From assembly GCA_021432635.1 (NCBI GenBank), contig MU270025.1, positions 207,244 through 271,243 of the forward strand: 64,000 bases of DNA, written 5' to 3'. How positions within the stretch are numbered: the first letter of the stretch is position 1; the number at the start of each line of letters is the position of its first letter. The notes under the pieces are model-generated. The model ran no database searches. It saw only the letters and a program-made list of their open reading frames with translations, and was not told the origin of the DNA. Made by a program: the position numbers and the translations under genes. Origin of the DNA: Thozetella sp. PMI_491. Lineage: Eukaryota; Ascomycota; Sordariomycetes; Chaetosphaeriales; Chaetosphaeriaceae. Below are positions 1 through 10,688 of this stretch, piece after piece.

Positions 1-723
1 GTAGCTGCCTCGTGGACTAAGATTACGAACACTGCACGAGTGGACCAGGTGCTGCCAAGGGTGGGGGGGGGGTTTGACAGGTCCACCGCTGTCGCGCAGC
101 CTCCCAGCCAGACCAGAAGCCTGGGAACCTATGTATGGTATGCGTGCGTCGGAGGCAAACTTGGCTGCCGGGTCCCCCCTTGCCATTGTGATGCTCAAGT
201 GACGACTAAAATTATGTATACTCGGTCCGCCCACTGGGGCCATCATGTGACAAATATAGCATGTATGTGGAGGACCGATACGCACGACCGAATCGTGGAC
301 GCCACGCGCGCTCAGGAACCGATATGGAGCACGAGGGTCAGATTCCCCCGCGCAGCCAACCAGGTAGTCCAGTCTCTTCAGGAACAGGAAACAGACGGGT
401 GTTCGATCGAGAGATGCAAGTTCGAACCAACAGACCCAACATACATACCATGAGGCTCTCTCTCGCCCCCAAGGAGGGGGATGGCATGAAAAGGGGTGGG
501 GGACCCCTACTGTGCGTGCAAGGCGGGTTAACAGAAATGCCTGAGGCAAATATTGGCTCCCGTTTTAAGGAGGGTTTTGCCATTGCGATGGCAATTTTAG
601 CAAATGAAAAGCAACGGGCTATCACCAGACGCTATCGTTTGATGCATTGCCATGCAACGTGTGTGCAACCCACCCTGGACGCACAGCACCAAGGCCGGCG
701 CACATACGTGCGCCGACACACAG

Positions 724-755
<32 letters not shown>

Positions 756-1985
756 TCCTCCTCCCTGGTCCATGCCTCCTTGGGTACTCCCCCCCCCCCT
801 GTGGAGAAGATTGCCTCACGCCCCCCTTGACCCCCCCCGCTGGGTCGGCCCACCGACTCATCATATTTTGTCAATTTTCTCTTCGGGTTCGTTCTAGAAA
901 CGTGCGAAGGTGTCTTCGCTTGGGACGTCCGGCTGGTTTGGACGATCACGCCAGGGCGGTACGCCTTCTGACTGGTGCCGTACTTCGCGGGGCTTCCGCC
1001 GCACTAGTAGCATCGGGTCGATTCCCTAATCCCATAAGCAGCGCCCCTGTGAGCCGTTACCGTTCCTCGGGAGCCCCAAATCACGAGATCGTGGACTACA
1101 ATGGGTGCACTAGACACAATAGGCGCACTAGACACAATGGGCGGCCGGCAACCCGGAGGAAGCAGGGCCGCATCGGCCAGGTGGCCGATCTGGGAGTGCG
1201 TCTGGAGCGCCACGCCCGTCTCAGCTGAGACGAGCGAAAATAGACGGCGCCACGGGCCACTTGGCGAAGGGAGAGCGTTTCCCGCGTTGGGTAAGCTGTG
1301 CAGCCGTCCCCGGACTGGGGGAAGGCCGGATGGGGGAGGGAGAGTTGAGAAGGGAGGGAATTGTCCCGTGCGCGCCGACGGAGCGTGAGGCCTGCTGAGG
1401 CGCATGTGGCTGTTTCGAGACAGCAAAAGGCACAGAAAATGGGTGGCTCGGCAGTTGTTCCCCGACATTACCGCGGCTGAGGGGATTACCAGATTGGGTG
1501 TGCAAAAGTGTGGTACGCCGTACAATAGCTACGCCAGCCCTGTAAGTATGCCGTGGCCAACTCTCCCCAAAGTGTTCAGCGTCTCGACGGGGCAGGCGCT
1601 GCACTCGAGATCCTATGGGAGTTACGAAGTCCCAATGCGACAAGTGGTCTCTGGCGAGGAGGCTCCGGCTTCCCCCTGCTCCCGGGTTTCCGTCGGCGTA
1701 AATTGCGGTCGAGGGAGGGGGGCCCGCGCGGCTCTGCCGGCTGCAGATTGCTGGGTGCTTCAGTAATTTATGCCGCCAAGGAACGGCCCGCACCACCATA
1801 AAAAACCGCGAGTTGGTCGGATGAACAGGCGAAGAGAGCAGCAGTGATTGACAGTGCGACGTTGCGACACCGGCGGCGTGCCTCACTCCTCCTCCTCCTC
1901 CTCCTCAACGGGTTTCACCGCCCAAGCAGCCGCCCATCGCGATTCTCCTTCCGCACCGGCTCGTCGTACGGCAGGATCGGCCACG
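1..1985. other. intergenic, no gene recognised
   Basis: No open frame here has a recognisable domain, and the frames present on both strands owe their length to GC-rich composition and a dinucleotide repeat. The stretch contains a (CA)n microsatellite, several C or G homopolymers and, just before the amidohydrolase, a TCC trinucleotide run near 1888-1907. The right part is presumably promoter and 5' leader of the gene at 1986. Confidence 0.6.
724..751. repeat. (CA)n microsatellite
   Basis: An almost perfect run of CA dinucleotides, about 14 units, is flanked by further CA-rich sequence from about 711. It opens all six frames locally as Thr-His or Val-Cys repeats, which explains the overlapping spurious frames around it. 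Confidence 0.95.
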
Positions 1986-2894
1986 ATGGCAGAGGAACGG
2001 GCGGGCCGCGATGCTCCGCTGATCCGGCGGCTGCCGCCTGGCTCCTGGGATTCGCACATGCACACGATCGAGCCGGATCGGTTTCCCACCGTCATGACCG
2101 CCTTCTACACACCCCAGACGCACACCCTGCGCCAAGCCCTGGAATTTGAGGCGTCGGTCGGGATATCCAATATTGTCATCGTTCAGCCGTCCGTATACGG
2201 AAACGACAACGCATGCCTGCTCGACGTGCTGAGGGAATTAGGGCCCGAGCGATGCCGAGGCGTCGTGCAATTCGATCCCGACGTCACTAGCTTAGATACG
2301 CTTCGCGAGTGGGACGCGCTGGGCGTCAGGGGAGTCAGAATTAATCTCTATTCTGTGGGCAAGACCCTGGCGCCGCCGGAGCTAGAAGCTACGCTACGCC
2401 GGTTTGCAGATGCCGTCCGGCCGCTGGACTGGGTCGTCCAGGTCTACGTCCCGTTGTTCATGGTGGAGACGCTGGAGAGCATCGTTCCTACGCTTAGGGT
2501 CCGGTTCTGCATTGACCATCTGGGCCAGCCCGACCTCGTCCCTGCGACAGCCGAAGCCAGCGGCGGCGCACCGCCCGACCCGTATGCGCTGCCCGGCTTT
2601 GCCTCGCTCGTCAGGCTGCTGCGGGAGGGCCATGCCTACGTGAAGCTGTCTGCGCCCTACAGGATCAGCAAGCGCGCCGACCTGAGCGACCTGGAGCCGC
2701 TTGCTAGGGAGGTCATCCGCGTAGGGGGGCTCACGCGGGTCGTGTTCGCTACCGACTGGCCTCATACGCGGTTCGAGGGCCTAGACATCCGCCCCTTCAT
2801 GGAGCAGGTCCTCGATTGGTGCGGCGACGACGATCACCTAGTAGAGAGACTCTTCAGGGGGAACGCGGAGGTGCTATGGCGGGGGAAGGATTGA
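1986..2894 (+). CDS. amidohydrolase 2 family (LigI/PDC-lactonase-like) metal-dependent hydrolase
   Basis: A 302-residue single-exon TIM-barrel hydrolase of the amidohydrolase_2 superfamily, whose members hydrolyse lactones or decarboxylate small organic acids. The N-terminus has a metal-binding HxH in WDSHMHT at residues 21-27. A DHLGQPD segment lies mid-protein, and TDWPHTRF near residue 264 supplies the acidic ligand expected in this family. Length fits the roughly 300-residue family. The frame is open further upstream to 1848, but that extension is Ser/Ala/Arg low complexity made by a TCC repeat, so the ATG at 1986 just before the conserved start is preferred. The stop lies 37 bp from the stop of the convergent regulator, so the 3' UTRs probably overlap. 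The true substrate cannot be read from sequence. Confidence 0.85.
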   Translation: MAEERAGRDAPLIRRLPPGSWDSHMHTIEPDRFPTVMTAFYTPQTHTLRQALEFEASVGISNIVIVQPSVYGNDNACLLDVLRELGPERCRGVVQFDPDVTSLDTLREWDALGVRGVRINLYSVGKTLAPPELEATLRRFADAVRPLDWVVQVYVPLFMVETLESIVPTLRVRFCIDHLGQPDLVPATAEASGGAPPDPYALPGFASLVRLLREGHAYVKLSAPYRISKRADLSDLEPLAREVIRVGGLTRVVFATDWPHTRFEGLDIRPFMEQVLDWCGDDDHLVERLFRGNAEVLWRGKD

Positions 2895-2931
2895 GCAGGT
2901 TATGCTGTCACATCGCCAGACCGTAGCTGCC

Positions 2932-5428
2932 TTAATCCATCACACCTTCGTCTAGGGCGCCAACCCGGACGCTCAGGGGTTCCAGGGATGCAACCGCCTC
3001 GAACAACTCAGGTGTGATCTCGACGCCCTCAGGGAGGTTCATGGTGTCCATGCCAGAGAACTGTAGCTGGTCGTAGGATTGATGGACGAACCGTGGTTGC
3101 TCAGGCTGTTGCGGAAACATATAATCGTGTGTCACTGGTACGCTGAAAGCCGATCCTGCAGATGTGGTAGGATGTGGCTGAGGTTGCAATACCGGGGTGT
3201 TGATCCCAAGTGTGGCCAGTGCTCGCGTGATCAGGCCTAGAGACCTGCCAATCACTGTAATACATCGACATGTGAGCCGGGGGCTCCGCGCGGGTGCATC
3301 GGGAGTCTCGATGAAGCTTACCGGGATTGATGGACTTGACACGGTCCAGTGCTCGGATGCAGAACTCCAGCCGCCGGAGCGCCGTGCTGTTCTCGGTGTT
3401 GGCCTGCAGCTGCAGCAGAAAGATGGATGCAGCGATGTAGAGGCTGTAAGACAGCGACAGCACGCATCTCTCGTAGCCAAACGTCTTGCAGAAGAGGTCA
3501 AAGATGGCGAGAGTAGATGTTGCGGCTGTGACGCACTCGATCAGATGGTTGGAGTTGGGCTGCGCCGTGCCGAGTGCCGGTCCTCGTCGGAAGAGCATCG
3601 GCCGGTAGAGGAGGATCTTGAAGGTGTTGTAGAGACAGCTATGTGAGTTAGTACGGAGCCTGGCCACCTCTAGAGAGGCGACAGGACTTACTTGAGAAGC
3701 ACGATGTGCGATGGAGGCGCCAGCTCAGGCAAGGAGCTTGCCTCCAGCTTCAGGGGCGACGGTAGGTCGTCCCACCACTGCTTGAGCGCGACCTCCTGCC
3801 GCGTAAAGCAGTCTTGCATTTCCTCCTCTGTATTCTGACGGAGCGGGTCGTACATGTGTATCAAGATCTCGTTGAAGATGACGGAGAGCTGGCACATCTG
3901 CTTGAAACAAGAGGTCGAGTGTGCGAGCGTGGCCGGGTAGTTCAACCCCTCGCTCTCCAGACCAAATGGTATCCAGGGCTCTTGCTCAGCAGAGTCGTCC
4001 ACTGCCCGATAGGAGATTAGAGCCACGAAAACCGAGGCGAAGGCATGAAATAGAGACTCACATATTACTTGGGGTGGGGAGACGGTGGAATAGCGCAGTG
4101 ACGGCGACCTTCCCAGGTAGAGGCTGATGACCTTATCCCAGAAGTAGCAGCTCCAGAAGAGCCGGTTTCGGATCTCGATATCCTCGTCCGACAAGTTGAG
4201 CGACGCAGCATACCTCTGACCGTCGACGAGGATCCCGAGGTGGTCGATGAGTCGAAAGGCGATGCCGCAGTATACATATGCCTGCGACGTATTCCCGAGC
4301 GAGCATTCTTGGGCACTAAGTAGCAAGAACGTCTGGGCCGTCGGCACCGTCGAGATGCCGCGGCTGAGCTCATCGAACGCCATCATCCGCGCATACCGTC
4401 CAAAGATGGCACCACCTTCGTAGTGCTTGTCGAGCATCTCTCGAGTAGCCACATCGCTCTTGGCCCAGCGGATCGAGTGCGAGAGCACCGCGTGCATGAG
4501 CGTGTGAGAATAATAAGGGCCCAGGACTTGCATATCGCCTACTACAAGTCAGGGAAATACAGAATACAAGGTCCGCACACGAGACGTACGGGTGAAGGTT
4601 GGGCGGTAGATGAAGTTGAAGAGCGGCTGCACCCAGCACCAATGGGTGTTGAGAAGGTATTGGAACGGTTCCTTGACCAGCGTCAGCCAACACAGAGCTG
4701 CATAGCACATTCGACATGGGTTGCTACTCACCGGCGTTCCAACCATGTCTTCCAGAGCACGCTGCTGCCACGCATTCGAGACTAGTCTCTCCCGCCTCTC
4801 CTCGTCCGGGTCGCCGGACAACATGGGGGCTGGTTCCTCCATGAGAGACTGGAACGCGGAGACATGGTCGTTTGGTAACTGGAAGAAACTCGTGTTGCCG
4901 TGGTAGGTAATGACACCCTTGTCGTCAATCTTCATGCCACTGAAGCTGCCAGCCAACGCCTCCTCTGCGCTAGGATCCGGGCTCTGCGCAGGCCGAGACG
5001 GCGACGACGAGGCATCGGGGCTGCCCACACTGGGCGATGCTTTCGCTTTTACCTGGCCCTCATCGCCCTTCGCTGCAGCTAGCTGCTTTTCAAGCTCCTT
5101 GATTCTGTTCTCGAGGCGCTGCGTGTATGAGAGCGTAGGGTTCCTTAGTCCGGCGTCAGTTCCCCTCGACCGAGCTCCTCACTCAGGGGTCCACCTACAG
5201 CTTGTAAACACACTCATCATTCCTGACGACGCAGCGCCTGCACTCGGGCTGCTCTCCGCCACATTTAACCTGAAATAGAGGGTTAGTTGAGGACATCGAG
5301 AGGTCAGGTTTCACTGAGCTAACGCAACAAGTGAGCAGATAGGGTCGATCTCGGTCGTGACGTACCTTGCGTTTCCGGCAGTTCTCACACGAGAAGGCGC
5401 TCTTCTTGGGCACCGGCTGCGAAGACAT
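2932..5428 (-). CDS. Zn2Cys6 transcription factor with fungal-specific TF domain, 8 exons
   Basis: Inferred exons on the minus strand, in order: 5428-5366, 5269-5199, 5143-4732, 4671-4590, 4538-4062, 4001-3692, 3638-3322 and 3254-2932. They give 684 residues. The N-terminal binuclear zinc cluster has Cys at 14, 17, 24, 31, 34 and 41 and is itself split by intron 1. It is followed by a linker and coiled coil (NPTLSYTQRLENRIKELEKQ), a low-complexity Ser/Pro/Ala stretch, a GVITYHGNTSFFQLP segment, and the middle homology region (RNRLFWSCYFWDK and neighbours) typical of Fungal_trans regulators. All seven introns have GT..AG ends; introns 2, 3 and 4 show CTGAC branch sites. Intron 3 (4672-4731) is 60 nt with no in-frame stop, so retention would keep the frame. 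The regulon is unknown. It is divergent from pantothenate synthetase. Confidence 0.88.
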
Positions 5429-5841
5429 GGCCTAAACCTACAAACCCTGACTCGATAAAAATGGGCTGGGTCCGAGACGTCCATAGCCAAACTAAAACAT
5501 GATATGTTGGCTGTAAAGTCTCTACCAAATACTAAGACGACCCTACACAGTCATCGCTTCCGTCTCAAGTGAGCACTTGACCACACCCCGCTCGGACCTC
5601 GGCATCATCCATATTCGCGCCTATATACGCAACCCTAACCCTGCAAAAGAGAGCTCATCCTAGTTGAGCGACCTGCATTCGCAAATCTTCGGCCTCAAAA
5701 ATGCGCGGCAGATACCATCACAGGATCGCGCAGGGCGGTATTATAAAGCCATTGTGCCCCGAAAATGGCGGATTCGTCCTTTCTTCCCGTCTCACTCTTC
5801 TCGCCTAGCCACGCCCGGTAATCCGAAAACTCGAATCGGCC
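5429..5841. promoter_or_regulatory. divergent promoter between Zn2Cys6 regulator and pantothenate synthetase
   Basis: A 413 bp spacer separates two divergent genes. It contains a double telomere-like box AACCCTAACCCT at 5631-5642, about 200 bp upstream of the pantothenate synthetase ATG, and a TATA-like TATATA at 5622. Function as a promoter is inferred from gene orientation. Confidence 0.6.
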
Positions 5842-7047
5842 ATGGCGCCAGCGATACGGCAACTATGCCGCCCTCTCATGGGGTCGCGTGCCAGCGGCCT
5901 ACACCTTAGACAATCTCTGCCCCTTGGACGAGCTCAGCTGCTGCCCATCCTGCTGCAGCCCACCGCGCTGGCCGCCCCCAATGGACCCCGTACGATGGCC
6001 ACCCGTGCCACCTTCGAAAAGATCCCATCGACCTCGATCCGAGTCCTCCGCAGCGTCGAGTCGGTCCGCCGCTGGCGCCGCCGGCAGATGCTGGATCAGC
6101 GCTCGGTGGGCATGGTGCCCACCATGGGCGCCCTGCACGAGGGGCACCTGTCGCTCATCCGCGCCGCCGCCCGTGAGAACCACCACGTGCTGGTCAGCGT
6201 CTACGTCAACCCCGCGCAGTTTGGGATCAAGGAGGACCTCGCGAGCTATCCGGTGACGTGGGACCACGACACGGCACTCCTGACGAAGCTCGACCGCGAG
6301 CTGGCGGACGACGGAGCGAATCTGGGGCGCATCAGCGCTGTGTTCGCCCCGACAACGGCCGAGATGTACCCGAGCGGGTTCCCCGGGCAGGAGGTAGACA
6401 GCAAGGGGAGCTTCGTGACCATCACGCCCGTGGGCGAGGTGCTCGAGGGCGCCTCGCGGCCGACCTTCTTCCGGGGCGTGGCGACCGTGTGCACGAAGCT
6501 GTTCAACATCGCCCAACCCGACAAGGTCTACTTCGGCCAGAAGGACGTCCAGCAAACGGTCGTCATCAAGGCCATGGTGCGGGACTTGATGCTCCCCATC
6601 GAGGTCGTCGTGGGGCCGACGATGCGGGAAGCCGACGGGCTGGCGCTCAGCTCGAGGAATGTATACCTCGGCGAGCGGAGGAGACAGGTCGCAACCGTGC
6701 TGCACAGGGCACTGACGACGGCCGAGGCCCAGTACCAAGGCGGAGCTCTGGACCGCGAGGCGATCCTCGGGCCTGCCAAGCAGCTCGTGAAAGATGTGTT
6801 GCAGGAGCAGATGGCCCTTGCGCCGGGAGCGCGGGTGCAGTTCGAGATAGACTACATCTCCCTCGCAGACCCTGATACCATGACGGAGCTAGAGCGCGTG
6901 GACCCGGCAAAGGGAGGCATCCTCAGCGGCGCAGTGAAGATGCTGCCCGTGGAGGAGCCGCAGGAGGGCGAAGACCTGGGTCACAGTGGGGGCCCGGCGG
7001 TGAGGCTGATCGACAACACCATCCTCAAGCCAACCGGCTCCTCGTGA
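5842..7047 (+). CDS. PAN6: pantothenate synthetase (pantoate-beta-alanine ligase)
   Basis: Makes pantothenate from pantoate, beta-alanine and ATP, the last step before coenzyme A synthesis. The 401-residue product has the nucleotidyltransferase signature GMVPTMGALHEGHLSL at 90-105, YVNPAQF, the KxYFGQKDVQQ segment and the LSSRNVYL motif, all in family order. The first 50 residues precede the conserved core and are Arg/Leu/Ala-rich, which could be a mitochondrial presequence. A second in-frame ATG at 5995 would give a 350-residue protein starting MATRATFEKIP, closer to the usual fungal length, so two products are possible. Single exon. The acidic, Gly/Glu-rich segment near the C-terminus is not part of the catalytic fold. 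Confidence 0.95.
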   Translation: MAPAIRQLCRPLMGSRASGLHLRQSLPLGRAQLLPILLQPTALAAPNGPRTMATRATFEKIPSTSIRVLRSVESVRRWRRRQMLDQRSVGMVPTMGALHEGHLSLIRAAARENHHVLVSVYVNPAQFGIKEDLASYPVTWDHDTALLTKLDRELADDGANLGRISAVFAPTTAEMYPSGFPGQEVDSKGSFVTITPVGEVLEGASRPTFFRGVATVCTKLFNIAQPDKVYFGQKDVQQTVVIKAMVRDLMLPIEVVVGPTMREADGLALSSRNVYLGERRRQVATVLHRALTTAEAQYQGGALDREAILGPAKQLVKDVLQEQMALAPGARVQFEIDYISLADPDTMTELERVDPAKGGILSGAVKMLPVEEPQEGEDLGHSGGPAVRLIDNTILKPTGSS

Positions 7048-7313
7048 CAGCAGTCCGAGTCGGCCTACTACTCTTTGCATGCGATGGCGTCCAGGCAGGT
7101 TCAAATTCACGTAGAAAGGAACAGAGAGCGCCATTAGCGAATTGCTAGCGTATTCCCAAGAACATAACGAGGTACAAGAAGGTATAGGAAAGGGGTATAG
7201 CCATTGTCCACCTTCGGCCGCTGTTTAATCATCTTAGCGTAAAAAGGTATTCAGTAGAATAGAAAATTACAAGCTGCCGAACGCAGTCCACTCGCCTCTA
7301 CCGCCAACCCAAC

Positions 7314-8369
7314 CTACATCATCTTCATCCTCCGCCTCAGCCGGCTCATGCCGGGCATGTTAGCCATCTCAGTAGAGGACATGCCAGGCATGTTGGCCAT
7401 CTCCGAGGACGAGCTCTGCACCACCGCCGCTTTCCCGGCATCCGCCGTCGCGATCGAGCCCTCAACACCGCCGAAGTTGCCCTCGCCCGTACCCGGGAGT
7501 GCGGGGCCGGCCACTGCGGTGCCGGTGGAAGAGGACTCGGACCCAGTGCCGCCCGTCGTCGAGCCAGTTCCCGTGCTTGATCCGCTGCCTTTAGAGCCGC
7601 TTCCGGTTGAGCTGGTAGAGTTGGTACCACTGCCAGAGCCAGTGCCGCTGCCCTTGCCCGTCGAGTTCTTGCCAACACCGCCGGCGTTGCCAGCCTCCAT
7701 GACAAAATCGACGCAGCTCTGCAGGGGAGACCAGTCAGTAACCAAGCCTAGAATGGTGAGGTTTCAAAGGGGGTGCATGGGCGCACCTCATAAGTCTGCT
7801 TGGCGGCAGTGCCGAACCAGAACCACTGCAACACACACTCGCCGGCGACCTTGCATTGCGTGCCAAGAGTGCTCGGCATGGTGACACTGAAGGCGGTGTT
7901 GTTGGGCGGGAGGACCTTGAGCTTCTCGTCGGCGTAGGTGTCAAAGACAAGGAGCATCTCTCCTACGACCTTGTTGGTTGCCACGTTGACGACCGACACG
8001 TTGGCTGGGCCCTCATGGGGAATCGGGATCTGTGCCGTGAAGGGAATCACTTGGCCGGCGCGGAAGGTCTGCACCCGGTCCTTGTTGTCCGCGAAGACAG
8101 CGCCACGGCACAGGTCCAACTTGCCTAGACAAAATATTGTGAGACGATGCGAGCGACCGTGGTTTGGGGACGTCCGACGACTTACAAGAGGCGAGAGGCT
8201 GGAGGACGTCTTCCAATGGTGTCGTGCCGTCCTGCAATACCGCGTTCACCGCCGTCTGTCCACAAGCCTGGACCATGGCGGGGCCCGGCAAGCGCGCCGG
8301 AGGAGATGTGACGTTGCCGTGCGCCGATACGGTCGCCGCAAAGAGCGCGGCTGCTGCAACTGCCCTCAT
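7314..8369 (-). CDS. AA16-like lytic polysaccharide monooxygenase with Ser/Gly-rich tail
   Basis: Exons 8369-8186, 8124-7787 and 7718-7314 encode 308 residues. Signal peptide 1-16 is cleaved to expose His17 (SA-HGNVTSPP), the N-terminal copper ligand of the histidine brace. A second histidine lies in IPHEG near residue 98, and an aromatic QWFWFG plus TYESCVDF near 163-178 fits the axial region of chitin-binding-type LPMOs. Even cysteines and overall pattern resemble family AA16, but assignment is from memory of the family, not a search. From about residue 190 the protein becomes a Ser/Gly/Thr low-complexity stalk, ending with two copies of EMANMPGMS and a basic SRLRRRMKMM. No cellulose-binding module or GPI signal is visible. 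The upstream ATG at 8435 is less likely because it would bury the signal peptide. Confidence 0.75.
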
Positions 8370-9430
8370 CTTAATGGCGGAGCGAAATGGGCTTAAAAAA
8401 AGTGTCGAAAGGAGCGACGAAAACGAGAGGGCCACACCAGATAGCCGCGAGAATCGAAAGGCGAAAGCCGAAAAGAGTGACCTGCACTTTCTGATGAACT
8501 AAAAATCTATACAGAAAGAAGTGTTTAGGAGCAAAAGCAAGGACGTGGAAGTGGCAGATAGAAGAACCCAGGTCTTGGCATCGACGGGGGCCGCCTCCCA
8601 TTTAGACGGACCCTCCGTCGATCATGATAGTCATGCACGCCCACACCCGCGCTTCGGGGGATTGGCACTTGGGGAGCCGCTGGCCGGATCGAAGACCATG
8701 GCAGCCCGAAGGGGGCATCGCCCAGAGTTTTTTGCTGATGGATGAGCCATCAACCGGTCAGGTGAAACGTTTCGCGTCTGGGGCACAGGAAGCTAATCGG
8801 GTATGGCACAGGCAGGCCCGGCGCTTTGAGGCACCCATGGTTTGAGGATCTCCAGCCAGGATAAAGCACGACCACCAAATCGCCAAGACGTTCCAAATCC
8901 TAAGAACATGTGGCGCATTCGCCGCGAATGCTAGCCAAGATACAATCGACATAGAGCCTCATGGTGACCGGTTCTCGTGGCCCTCTGGCGCGCGCCAAGA
9001 CGATATACCTCTCTATTTGCCCCCTTGGCTCGTCGACATCCCCGGATGCGCTCTAGGCAAGCCTGGCTGATGTTCATAAGAGCATTTTCTTGGCCTATAC
9101 ATAGCGATTTGTCGGGTCGGACACCCAGAAGCAATCATCTGTGAGCAACGACCGAACTTGAGACGATGTGTCCCATGACCATCTCATTTCGAGGCCGGAC
9201 GACTTGGCCTTCGGGTGACGTGTAAAACTTCGCCACAAGGCCACGATATGAACGAGGGTCCCGTGAGAAACATTTCTCCAGATGCCGGACAACACAACCC
9301 CCCACGCTGCCATCAGCCATCGGTCATCTCGGTTCCTTATCCGGGAGGCGCGGTGCCAGATCCGTGAAACAGCCTCGACACACGTCGATCGGTTATCTCG
9401 GCTGCATAAGGGACCTTGGTGGCTAATTTC
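8370..9430. other. intergenic, LPMO promoter and Pop4 3' side
   Basis: About 1.06 kb without a supportable gene. Short frames on both strands have no recognisable motif. The left part is the presumed promoter of the LPMO gene; the right part lies downstream of the Pop4 stop. Confidence 0.6.
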
Positions 9431-10150
9431 CTAGAGCGACTTGGAGAAGTGATTCTTGAACTTCCTGCTCGCCCGGTCTGCAGACCGGTACATGAACTGG
9501 TCGCCGTGGATCTCGAAGACGAGTCTGGGCTCCTTGCCCCTGTTCGTGTTGTCTTCCGCGTATCCAGAATCTTCAGCCGCCTTGCCCTGGCCTTCCGGTG
9601 AGGGGACCTCGATGCGGAACACGGTTCCTTCCTTCGGGACGAGCTTGAGCTTATTCTTCCTCGTGATCACCTCGAGCGCGAACTTGGAGTCCTTGATCAC
9701 TATGCCTTTGATGCCGACGCGGCTGACACAGGTGCTCCTCACCACCTCCACCTCGGCGCCGTGGAAGTCTGCGCTGCAAAGCTTGGAGGCCGCGCCCTCA
9801 CCGCCAGTGTAGACCTCTCTGCCCAGGATCTCCCCGATGTAACCAATCCATAGCTGGTGCAGTGGCTCGAAGATAGCGTACTTTTGTCCTTCGCGCGGGA
9901 CGTCGTAGAGACCTAGTCGGCGTCGCTGACCCGCCGAGAGAGGTTTCGGCTTGAGCGCCTTCTTACGCTGCTGCCTTTGTTTCTCTTGCTCCTTTCTTCT
10001 TGCGTCGCGCACATTGGATGGGGGCGGTGACGACGGACGGAGGTGGATGGGTCGGTACTGGATCTTTTCGTTGAACAGGCGAGCGGCCGAGTCCGGAGAA
10101 TGGGCGCGCGCCAGAAGAGCCTGGGCTATCGGCTGGTCTTTAGGTGCCAT
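9431..10150 (-). CDS. POP4: ribonuclease P/MRP protein subunit Pop4 (Rpp29)
   Basis: A 239-residue nuclear protein subunit of RNase P and RNase MRP, which process tRNA 5' ends and pre-rRNA. The C-terminal two thirds hold the Sm-like barrel of the UPF0086/Rpp29 family: KYAIFEPLHQLWIGYIGEIL, then SADFHGAEVEVVRSTCVSRVGIKGIVI and LKLVPKEGTVFRIEV. Before it is a basic helix (RDARRKEQEKQRQQRKKALKPK) typical of this subunit. The ATG at 10150 (MAPKDQPIAQ) is chosen; the frame stays open to 10294, but that extension is low-complexity Ala/Ser encoded by a GCT-rich run. Single exon. Divergent from the acyltransferase gene. Confidence 0.92.
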   Translation of the reverse strand: MAPKDQPIAQALLARAHSPDSAARLFNEKIQYRPIHLRPSSPPPSNVRDARRKEQEKQRQQRKKALKPKPLSAGQRRRLGLYDVPREGQKYAIFEPLHQLWIGYIGEILGREVYTGGEGAASKLCSADFHGAEVEVVRSTCVSRVGIKGIVIKDSKFALEVITRKNKLKLVPKEGTVFRIEVPSPEGQGKAAEDSGYAEDNTNRGKEPRLVFEIHGDQFMYRSADRASRKFKNHFSKSL

Positions 10151-10688
10151 TTTCTCTGTTGCACCATCCTTCAAAGTCGGGAGCTGCCCGGCTTGTCGGT
10201 GTGTTCGGAAAATGGCAAATGACGAAGGCGACGATGACGCCGCTGCTGCTGCTGCTGGGATCTCTAAGCTTGGGGAAAAAGTTGAGCTGCGCAAAGTAGC
10301 GGCGCTAGGCCGTTATCGATAAGGCCAGCCCCGGTTAGTGTGTTCACATGTCCGTGGGGTAAAGCTCTCGGCATTCCGCGGCTACGACTTTGGCGCCTAT
10401 CCCTGCCCGGAACCAAACAGCAAGCTCAGATGCAAACCGGAACTTGACCGGGGCAGTTGGAGAAAGAAGATGCTGGTGGCGCAATTGACTCTGTCGAACA
10501 TCGCGAATAGCCGACCCCAATCCGAGACGTGACGTGACCAATCTTCCGCCCCTGCCGACCAGAAAAGGAGGGCGTTTCGAAACGCATTCGTTCCTTGTGG
10601 CCCGGAATCGACTTCATCTCCTCCGCTCGCCGCGTCCGTGACGTCGCCTGGAGAGCCGCCCGGGCCGCGTCGAGAAAGAGCCGCCGAC
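10151..10688. promoter_or_regulatory. divergent promoter, Pop4 / acyltransferase
   Basis: A 538 bp spacer between two divergently transcribed housekeeping genes. Nothing coding is recognisable apart from a GCTGCT repeat near 10240-10257. Promoter role is inferred from orientation. Confidence 0.5.

Noticed and set aside
405-440. GTTCGA / AGTTCGAACC pair that could hint at a tRNA T arm
   Set aside because: No cloverleaf can be drawn around it on either strand, and the B box ending CC is missing.
622-949. Overlapping frames with poly Thr-His and Val-Cys
   Set aside because: They are produced by the (CA)n microsatellite and have no other support.
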